Positions 1 through 6,997 of a DNA stretch of 6,997 nucleotides are shown here, in pieces. Positions within the stretch are counted from its first letter, which is position 1. Every line of letters begins with the position of its first letter. The stretch is from Bacillota bacterium (GTDB lineage Bacteria > Bacillota > Limnochordia > Limnochordales > ZCTH02-B6), in NCBI GenBank assembly GCA_017578085.1, contig PKQR01000116.1, forward strand, positions 1 to 6,997, read 5' to 3'. A program made the position numbers and the translations under genes. The notes under the pieces are model-generated. The model searched no databases. It was given only the letters and a program-made list of their open reading frames with translations, and was not told the origin of the DNA.

Positions 1-1841
1 AGCGGCCCACCCTCGTCATCGCCCACAACAAGACGCTGGCGGCCCAGTTGTGCAGCGAGTTCCGGGAATTTTTCCCGCACAACGCGGTCCACTACTTCAT
101 CAGCTACTACGACTACTACCAGCCGGAGGCGTACATCCCCCAGACCGACACCTACATCGAAAAAGACGCCTCCATCAACGACGAGATCGACCGCCTCCGC
201 CACGCGGCCACGAGCGCTCTTTTCGAGCGGCGGGACGTCATTATCGTCGCCAGCGTGTCCTGCATTTACGGCCTGGGTTCGCCGGAAGATTACGTGGGGA
301 TGAAGCTCTCGGTGAAACACGGCGACATCCGGGACCGGGACAACATCCTGCGGCGGCTCGTGGGCATCCATTACCAGCGCAATGACGTCGGTTTCAAGCG
401 GGGCACGTTCCGGGTGCGGGGCGACGTGGTGGAGATCATCCCCGTCTACGAAGAGAACGTGATCCGCATCGAGTTTTTCGGCGACGAGGTCGAGCGCATC
501 GTTGCGGTGGACGCGCTCACGGGCGAAATCTTGGGCGAGCTGGATGAGGTGCGCATCTATCCGGCCACCCACTACATCACGCCCGAAGAAAAGCTGAAGC
601 GGGCCATCGCGTCCATCGAAGCGGAGCTCGAGGAGCGCCTGGCGTGGCTCAAGAAGCACGGTAAGCTCCTGGAAGCGCAGCGGCTTGAGCAGCGCACCCG
701 CTACGACATCGAGATGCTGCGGGAAGTGGGCTACTGCCAGGGCATCGAGAATTACTCGCGCCACCTGGACGGGCGCGCCCCGGGCGAGCCGCCGGCGACG
801 CTGTTGGACTACTTCCCCAGGGATTTCCTGGTGTTCATCGACGAGTCGCACCAGACGGTGCCGCAGATCCGGGGCATGTTCAACGGCGACCGGTCCCGCA
901 AGGAAACGCTGGTGGAGTTCGGTTTCCGCTTGCCTTCGGCGTTGGACAACCGGCCGCTGACGTTTGAGGAGTTTGAAGCGCGCCTCAACCAGGTGGTCTT
1001 TGTCTCAGCGACGCCCGGGCCGTATGAGCGGGAGAAAAGCGAGCGGATCGTGGAGCAGATCATCCGGCCCACTGGCCTCGTGGACCCCGAGGTGGTCGTA
1101 AAGCCGGTGGAAGGCCAGATCGACGACCTCATGGAGGAGTGCCGCAAGGTCATCGCCCGGGGCGAGCGGGTGCTGGTGACCACTTTGACCAAGAAGATGG
1201 CCGAGGACTTGACCGACTACCTGCAGGACATGGGCTTCAAGGTGCGCTACCTGCATTCGGAGATCACCGCCCTGGAGCGCGTCGAGATCCTGCGGGGCCT
1301 GCGCCTGGGCGAGTTTGACATCCTGGTCGGCATCAACTTGCTCAGAGAAGGATTGGACCTGCCCGAGGTTTCGCTGGTGGCCATCCTGGACGCCGACAAG
1401 GAAGGTTTCCTGCGTTCGGAAACCTCATTGATCCAGACCATCGGCCGGGCGGCACGCAACGTCAACGGTCGGGTGATCATGTACGCGGACACGATCACCG
1501 AGTCCATGCGGCGGGCCATCGACGAAACCAACCGCCGCCGCGCCATCCAGATGGAGTATAACCGCCGGCACGGCATCACGCCGGAAACGGTGCGCAAGGC
1601 GGTGCGGGACATCATCCAACAGGAGCGGGCGGCCGAAGAGCGGGCCCGCTACGAGGCGGTCCGGGCGGTCGTGGACGAGGTCAGCGCGCTGACGCCCGAG
1701 GAGCTGGCCCGCCGTATCAAGGAGCTGGAAAAGGAAATGTTTGCGGCCGCCGAGGAGCTCGAGTTCGAGCGGGCGGCGGAGCTGCGCGACCGCATCAAGG
1801 AGCTGCGGGACCTGCTGGTCACGCTGGACCCCGGCAGTTAG
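1..1841 (+). CDS. uvrB: UvrB, excinuclease ABC subunit B (5'-truncated by window edge)
   Basis: UvrB is the damage-verifying ATPase of nucleotide excision repair. UvrA loads it onto DNA, and it then recruits UvrC. The frame is open from the left edge (first full codon at 3) and begins with the conserved PTLVIAHNKTLAAQL stretch, so the true start and the Walker A loop, roughly 60 residues, lie outside. The TTG at 48 is an internal Leu codon, not a start. Seen in order: the tyrosine-rich beta-hairpin (Y-Y-D-Y-Y at 105-119, then QPEAYIPQTDTYIEKDASIND-type residues); the DESH Walker B box at 840-851; the QTIGRAAR helicase motif VI at 1434-1457; and a C-terminal UVR domain at 1734-1805 (FERAAELRDRI), which in known UvrB proteins contacts UvrC. 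The stop is TAG at 1839-1841. About 612 residues are present, against about 660-670 for the family. uvrA follows after 45 bp without a terminator, implying a uvrBA operon whose promoter is upstream of the window. Confidence 0.98.
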   Translation, partial: RPTLVIAHNKTLAAQLCSEFREFFPHNAVHYFISYYDYYQPEAYIPQTDTYIEKDASINDEIDRLRHAATSALFERRDVIIVASVSCIYGLGSPEDYVGMKLSVKHGDIRDRDNILRRLVGIHYQRNDVGFKRGTFRVRGDVVEIIPVYEENVIRIEFFGDEVERIVAVDALTGEILGELDEVRIYPATHYITPEEKLKRAIASIEAELEERLAWLKKHGKLLEAQRLEQRTRYDIEMLREVGYCQGIENYSRHLDGRAPGEPPATLLDYFPRDFLVFIDESHQTVPQIRGMFNGDRSRKETLVEFGFRLPSALDNRPLTFEEFEARLNQVVFVSATPGPYEREKSERIVEQIIRPTGLVDPEVVVKPVEGQIDDLMEECRKVIARGERVLVTTLTKKMAEDLTDYLQDMGFKVRYLHSEITALERVEILRGLRLGEFDILVGINLLREGLDLPEVSLVAILDADKEGFLRSETSLIQTIGRAARNVNGRVIMYADTITESMRRAIDETNRRRAIQMEYNRRHGITPETVRKAVRDIIQQERAAEERARYEAVRAVVDEVSALTPEELARRIKELEKEMFAAAEELEFERAAELRDRIKELRDLLVTLDPGS

Positions 1842-1874
1842 GCGGTGCGGTCGCTGGTTGAAACGCGAGCCACC

Positions 1875-1880
1875 GGGTGA
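1875..1880 (+). promoter_or_regulatory. Ribosome binding site of uvrA
   Basis: GGGTGA lies six bases before the ATG at 1887. Its GGTGA part matches the 3' half of the anti-Shine-Dalgarno complement (AAGGAGGTGAT). It is modest in strength but correctly spaced and supports the chosen start. No promoter-like sequence is evident in the 45-bp uvrB-uvrA gap. Confidence 0.6.
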
Positions 1881-1886
1881 CAAGAA

Positions 1887-4860
<2,974 letters not shown>

Positions 4861-4868
<8 letters not shown>

Positions 4869-4904
4869 CTTTCAGGCTAGCTTTCAGGCTAGCTTTCAGG
4901 CAAG
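4861..4904 (+). repeat. 12-bp tandem repeat spanning the uvrA stop codon
   Basis: The unit CAGGCTAGCTTT occurs three times without change (4861-4872, 4873-4884, 4885-4896) and is followed by a partial, altered copy CAGGCAAG (4897-4904). The first copy contains the uvrA stop TAG (4866-4868). Because the period is a multiple of three, the other two copies place further in-frame TAG codons at 4878-4880 and 4890-4892. Each unit carries the palindrome GCTAGC. The perfect identity suggests a recent slippage expansion. Confidence 0.95.
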
Positions 4905-4920
4905 CCCGTTCGGTGACGGG
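4905..4920 (+). other. Small hairpin downstream of uvrA
   Basis: CCCGT (4905-4909) and ACGGG (4916-4920) form a 5-bp stem around a 6-base loop, which a T-G wobble could shorten. There is no T tract after it, so it is not a classical intrinsic terminator. It might add 3'-end stability to the uvrBA mRNA or mean nothing. Confidence 0.3.
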
Positions 4921-4960
4921 CGGCGGCGGAAGTGCCCCGCGGGCGAGCATACACTCCTGC

Positions 4961-5000
4961 ACAAACAGCCAGTGGGAGCCGCAAACAGCCAGTTGGAGCC
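4961..5000 (+). repeat. 20-bp tandem duplication, two copies
   Basis: Two adjacent 20-bp units (4961-4980 and 4981-5000) share CAAACAGCCAGT followed by G or T and then GGAGCC. They differ at only two positions. The second copy supplies the base of the left arm of the terminator at 4996-5029, and the first copy duplicates part of that arm (GAGCCGC at 4976-4982). Confidence 0.9.
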
Positions 5001-5029
5001 GCAGGAGGTGTCCTGCGGCTCTGTTTTGT
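4996..5029 (+). terminator. Intrinsic (Rho-independent) terminator of uvrBA
   Basis: A perfect 11-bp stem is formed by GAGCCGCAGGA (4996-5006) and TCCTGCGGCTC (5011-5021) around the loop GGTG. TGTTTTGT follows directly. The G+C-rich stem, tetraloop and T-rich tail make this the clear transcription end for uvrA, about 130 bp past its stop codon. Pairing of G4995 with T5022 by wobble could extend it by one base pair. Confidence 0.88.
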
Positions 5030-5058
5030 CCCGCGGCTTCGTTTTGTCCCGCGGCCCG
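5011..5058 (+). repeat. 18-bp repeat containing the terminator right arm, 2 full copies plus a partial third
   Basis: TCCTGCGGCTCTGTTTTG (5011-5028) and TCCCGCGGCTTCGTTTTG (5029-5046) are diverged copies, and TCCCGCGGC (5047-5055) begins a third. The first copy is the right arm and T tail of the terminator, so the terminator's 3' half has been tandemly repeated. Confidence 0.85.
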
Positions 5059-5107
5059 ATTGGTTGTTGGGCGTCAGGACTTCCAGTTTCTGTTGGCGGC
5101 GGCACCC

Positions 5108-5185
5108 CTGTGTTCGGCTGTCAAACCCCTGATCTGTGTTTGGCTGTTAAACCCCTGACCTGTGTTCGGCTGTTAAACCCCTGAT
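5108..5185 (+). repeat. 26-bp tandem repeat, three copies
   Basis: Three head-to-tail units at 5108-5133, 5134-5159 and 5160-5185 read CTGTGTTCGGCTGT followed by YAAACCCCTGAY. The period is exactly 26 and the copies differ at a few T/C positions only. A poorer relative may precede them around 5090-5107 (CTGTTGGCGG...ACCC). No start codon, RBS or hairpin makes them look translated or structured. With a period of 26 the reading frame shifts in every unit, which argues against a protein repeat. Confidence 0.95.
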
Positions 5186-5218
5186 CTTTTTCGACCGTTC
5201 GGTCTGAAATAAACCCTC
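5186..5218 (+). repeat. Palindromic element, copy A
   Basis: A run CTTTTTC leads into the palindrome GACCG-TT-CGGTC (5193-5204), then TGAAATAAACCC. With one extra T on the right side, the flanks also pair (TTTC against GAAA), giving a near-palindrome of about 21 bp. It starts exactly one 26-bp period after the last tandem unit. Confidence 0.8.
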
Positions 5219-5234
5219 TTGGGAAGCACGTTTG

Positions 5235-5275
5235 CCGGAACGCCTGGCATTACGGATTTCGTCCCGACTTATTTG
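5235..5275 (+). repeat. Short direct repeats and possible degenerate palindromic element
   Basis: CCGGAACGCC (5235-5244) recurs at 5546-5555, and CTGGCATT (5244-5251) recurs at 5464-5471 just before element D. The following bases, TTTCGTCCCGACTTATTTGC, resemble a decayed version of the element (TTTCG, CCCGAC, TTATTT) but without a clean palindrome. The similarity is weak and could be chance. Confidence 0.35.
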
Positions 5276-5321
5276 CCCAGCTTGTTTGGGGCACACCGAA
5301 CAGGTTCTTTACCACCCGTTC

Positions 5322-5351
5322 GTTTCTAGACCAAACGGTCGGTATAAACCA
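5322..5351 (+). repeat. Palindromic element, copy B
   Basis: GACC-AAAC-GGTC (5329-5340) is preceded by GTTTCTA and followed by GGTATAAACC. The 4-bp arms and the 4-base centre match the other copies. The flanks keep a T-rich left side and an A-rich right side ending in AAACC. Copy C begins 41 bp further on. Confidence 0.75.
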
Positions 5352-5360
5352 GCGGCGTCG

Positions 5361-5393
5361 TTCTTATTCGACCGCTTGGCGAAAAGCAAACCC
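5361..5393 (+). repeat. Palindromic element, copy C (degenerate)
   Basis: TTCTTATTCGACCG (5361-5374) closely matches the left half of copy A, but the right half reads CTTGGCGAAAAGCAAACCC. The distance from GACCG to AAACC equals that in copy A (23 bases from the G to the final C), which supports common origin despite the damaged right arm. TTCG...CGAA outer pairing is still partly possible. Confidence 0.6.
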
Positions 5394-5401
5394 GCATCCT
5401 A

Positions 5402-5420
5402 TCGACATTCTGACAGTCGA
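5402..5420 (+). other. Inverted repeat TCGAC/GTCGA
   Basis: TCGAC (5402-5406) and GTCGA (5416-5420) flank a 9-base spacer. It may be a further decayed member of the palindromic family, as it is followed by ATCCGCAACTTG, loosely like the right flank of copy A. It could equally be chance. Confidence 0.3.
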
Positions 5421-5469
5421 ATCCGCAACTTGCCGGCCTCCTAGAGAACAAATCCCCGTCCAACTGGCA

Positions 5470-5499
5470 TTCTTTTTGGACCGAACGGTCGAAATAAGG
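5470..5499 (+). repeat. Palindromic element, copy D
   Basis: TTCTTTTTG leads into GACCG-AA-CGGTC (5479-5490), followed by GAAATAAGGC. It is the cleanest copy along with A. The 12-bp core is a perfect palindrome outside its two central bases, and TTT/AAA flanks extend it. The core is the exact reverse complement of the core in copy A. Confidence 0.8.
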
Positions 5500-5692
5500 C
5501 TGGGGGTAACGCCTCCACATACCATTTTCGGAGACGCTACAAATCCCGGAACGCCATAAAATGGAAACCGTTGGTCGGCCGGGAGGGGCGGCTACACTGA
5601 GCCGGTTGCGCTCGAAGAGTCGGCGACGAGTCGACGTGTCGGCAACCGGTATTTCCACGGGGCGGCGGCCAGCGGGATCCCCAGTAGGCCTG
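5500..5692. other. Intergenic stretch without a recognisable gene
   Basis: No ORF here has an RBS and protein-like composition, and I see no RNA gene. It holds the second CCGGAACGCC (5546-5555), the inverted repeat at 5602-5649 and reiterated GAGTCG/GTCGAC words around 5617-5640. Together with the repeats upstream it makes the uvrA-uvrC spacer about 900 bp long. Confidence 0.6.
5602..5649 (+). other. Inverted repeat upstream of the uvrC promoter
   Basis: CCGGTTGC (5602-5609) and GCAACCGG (5642-5649) are perfect 8-bp complements, extendable by one G-T wobble. The 32-base interior contains GTCG-G-CGAC (5619-5627) and GTCGAC (5630-5635), so it could fold further. It ends about 45 bp before the -10 element. 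No T tract follows, so it is not a terminator. It could be a protein-binding site or a structured RNA end, and neither can be shown here. Confidence 0.5.
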
Positions 5693-5701
5693 TGCTATAA
5701 T
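5693..5701 (+). promoter_or_regulatory. Extended -10 promoter of uvrC
   Basis: TGCTATAAT is a perfect extended -10 (TG-N-TATAAT, with the hexamer at 5696-5701). No good -35 hexamer lies 16-18 bp upstream (CGGGAT at 5673-5678 for 17-bp spacing), which extended -10 promoters tolerate. Transcription would start near 5708, leaving a leader of about 60 bases before the TTG start. I see no LexA-type operator (GAAC-N4-GTTC) at this promoter. Confidence 0.7.
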
Positions 5702-5756
5702 GAACCGGGTGATCGGCCTTGGTAGATGGCGGTGCGCCGGGCACTGACGGCGGACG

Positions 5757-5761
5757 AGGAG
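5757..5761 (+). promoter_or_regulatory. Ribosome binding site of uvrC, fixing a TTG start
   Basis: AGGAG, within GAGGAGA, lies eight bases before the TTG at 5770. This is the best Shine-Dalgarno match in the region, and it decides the uvrC start over the in-frame TTG codons at 5719 (no RBS) and 5869 (only a poorly spaced one). Confidence 0.75.
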
Positions 5762-5769
5762 AAACTGAA

Positions 5770-6997
5770 TTGCACCGGGCCAACGACGAGCAGCCGGCCG
5801 GCGAGCCCGCCCCCGCCGAACGGAACGGGGAGCGGGGAGACGAGCAGGACGACGAGGTCCGGGAGAAGTTGCGGGAGAAGCTGCGGCTGCTGCCGGACCG
5901 GCCAGGCGTCTACCTCATGAAGAACGCCGCCGGCGAGGTGATCTACGTCGGCAAGGCGGTTTCCCTGCGAAACCGCGTGCGCAGCTACTTCCAGTCGCCC
6001 GCCGGCTTGTCGGCCAAAGTCCGCGTGATGACGTCCCACATCGCGGACATCGACTACATCGTCACCGGCTCCGAGGTCGAGGCCCTCATCCTGGAAGCCA
6101 ACCTCATCAAGGAGTACCGTCCCCGCTACAACGTCCGCCTGCGGGACGACAAGGCGTACCCGTACCTCAAGCTGACCCTGAACGAGCCGTTCCCGCGCGT
6201 CGTCGTGGCGCGGCGGGTAGAGCGGGACGGCGCCAAGTACTTTGGGCCCTACACCAACTCCAACGCGGTACGGGAAACCATGCGCTTTTTGCGCAAGCTG
6301 TTTCCCATCCGCACCTGCAGCCTTGACCTGAGCGGAGAGCTCAACTACCGGCCGTGCCTCTTGTACCACATCAAGCGCTGCGTCGGGCCGTGCGCTGGCA
6401 AGGTAACGCCGGAGGCTTACGACCGCCTCATCGAGCAGGTGAGCTTGTTCCTCGAAGGCCGCCACGACAGGCTGCTGCCGGATTTGCACCGGGAGATGCG
6501 GGAGGCGGCCCAGGCCCTCGAATTCGAGCGGGCGGCCCGTATCCGGGACCAGATCCGCGCCATTGAGCGCGTAACCGAGCGACAGACGGTGGTCAGCGAC
6601 CGGCCCGTCGATCAGGACCTGATCGGTTTCGCCCAGGAGAAGGATCTGGTCTGCGTGCAGATCTTCAACGTCCGCGGCGGGCGGCTGATCGGCGGGGAGC
6701 ACTTCTTCCTGGAAGCGCTGGCCGAGGACGAGCCCAGCGAGATCATGACCGCCTTTGTGCAGCAGTACTACCAGCGGGCGCCGTTTGTCCCGCCCGAGGT
6801 GCTCATCCAGGTGCCGGTGGAGGATGCGGCCGTCATCGAAGGCTGGCTGCGGGAGCGGCGCGGCGGCGCCGTGCGTTTGCACGTGCCGCAGCGGGGCGAG
6901 AAGCGGCGCCTCATGGAGATGGTGGTGGAGAACGCCCGCCTCATGCTCAGGGAGCGCCTGGCGCAGGAGGCCCGCCGTTCGGAGGAGGCCGAGCGGG
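5770..6997 (+). CDS. uvrC: UvrC, excinuclease ABC subunit C (3'-truncated by window edge)
   Basis: UvrC is the nuclease that incises DNA 3' and then 5' of a lesion held by UvrB. The window gives 409 codons of a family usually near 600 residues. After an N-terminal segment comes the GIY-YIG nuclease domain that makes the 3' cut: GVY at residues 46-48, YVGK at 59-62 and R69, then the EALILEANLIKEYRPRYN segment. Four cysteines spaced C183-X12-C196-X7-C204-X3-C208 match the iron-sulfur cluster motif known in UvrC. A UVR domain at about 242-266 (EFERAARIRDQI) is the UvrB contact. The RNase H-like 5'-incision residues and the helix-hairpin-helix end lie beyond the right edge. The TTG start is chosen for its strong RBS. 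It adds about 28 hydrophilic, acidic residues before the usual LREKLRLLPDRPGVY start. A shorter start at TTG 5869 is possible. Transcription is probably separate from uvrBA. Confidence 0.97.
   Translation, partial: MHRANDEQPAGEPAPAERNGERGDEQDDEVREKLREKLRLLPDRPGVYLMKNAAGEVIYVGKAVSLRNRVRSYFQSPAGLSAKVRVMTSHIADIDYIVTGSEVEALILEANLIKEYRPRYNVRLRDDKAYPYLKLTLNEPFPRVVVARRVERDGAKYFGPYTNSNAVRETMRFLRKLFPIRTCSLDLSGELNYRPCLLYHIKRCVGPCAGKVTPEAYDRLIEQVSLFLEGRHDRLLPDLHREMREAAQALEFERAARIRDQIRAIERVTERQTVVSDRPVDQDLIGFAQEKDLVCVQIFNVRGGRLIGGEHFFLEALAEDEPSEIMTAFVQQYYQRAPFVPPEVLIQVPVEDAAVIEGWLRERRGGAVRLHVPQRGEKRRLMEMVVENARLMLRERLAQEARRSEEAER

Noticed and set aside
5108..5185. CRISPR-like or protein-coding repeat
   Set aside because: The 26-bp units are directly adjacent with no spacers, and a 26-bp period breaks the reading frame.
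5298..5307. LexA/SOS box
   Set aside because: GAAC-AG-GTTC has a 2-base spacer, not the 4-base spacer of the GAAC-N4-GTTC box, and lies about 390 bp before the uvrC promoter.
5232..5444. Plus-strand open frame in the spacer (70 codons)
   Set aside because: No Shine-Dalgarno sequence or promoter precedes it, it crosses elements B and C, and it resembles no known protein.
5186..5499. CRISPR array
   Set aside because: The repeated elements are irregularly spaced (136, 41 and 109 bp) and unequally conserved, and no cas gene is present.
5326..5658. Minus-strand open frame in the spacer (110 codons)
   Set aside because: It runs through palindromic elements B, C and D and the inverted repeat, with no convincing RBS and an unstructured composition.
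5726..5920. ATG-initiated small ORF overlapping the start of uvrC
   Set aside because: It has no usable RBS, and it soon becomes the Ser/Arg/Thr-rich shadow of UvrC. A leader peptide cannot be excluded, but nothing supports it.
5695..6882. Long minus-strand open frame (395 codons) opposite uvrC
   Set aside because: It is antisense to strongly conserved UvrC sequence, its composition is typical of a shadow frame in G+C-rich DNA, and it has no matching protein features.

Overview
The window looks like chromosomal DNA from a G+C-rich bacterium, most likely a high-GC member of the Bacillota (Clostridia/Limnochordia-like). This assignment is an inference. It rests on the uvrB-uvrA-uvrC order, purine-rich Shine-Dalgarno sequences, a TTG start and a strongly G/C-biased third codon position. 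I cannot name a genus.

Layout: (1) positions 1-1841 hold the 3' nine-tenths of uvrB, whose start lies before the window. (2) uvrA at 1887-4868 is complete and follows uvrB after 45 bp with no terminator, so the two should be one transcription unit. (3) Positions 4869-5769 are a long intergenic stretch of about 900 bp with no convincing gene. It contains a strong intrinsic terminator (4996-5029) and several families of short repeats. They are a 12-bp tandem at the uvrA stop codon, a 20-bp duplication, an 18-bp repeat, a 26-bp triplicate, and a family of about 30-bp elements centred on a 12-bp GACC-N4-GGTC palindrome. A separate inverted repeat and an extended -10 promoter lie just ahead of uvrC. 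(4) uvrC starts at a TTG at 5770 and runs off the right edge after 409 codons.

The three genes encode the bacterial nucleotide excision repair machinery. UvrA, a zinc-containing ABC-type ATPase, finds damage and loads UvrB. UvrB, a helicase-fold ATPase, verifies the lesion. UvrC, brought in through UVR-domain contacts, cuts on both sides of it. The terminator after uvrA and the promoter before uvrC suggest that uvrC is transcribed independently of uvrBA.

The genes themselves are ordinary. The unusual part is the repeat-dense uvrA-uvrC spacer, above all the recurring near-palindromic element (possibly operator-like) and a terminator whose two arms both lie in tandem duplications. I see no convincing new multi-gene system.
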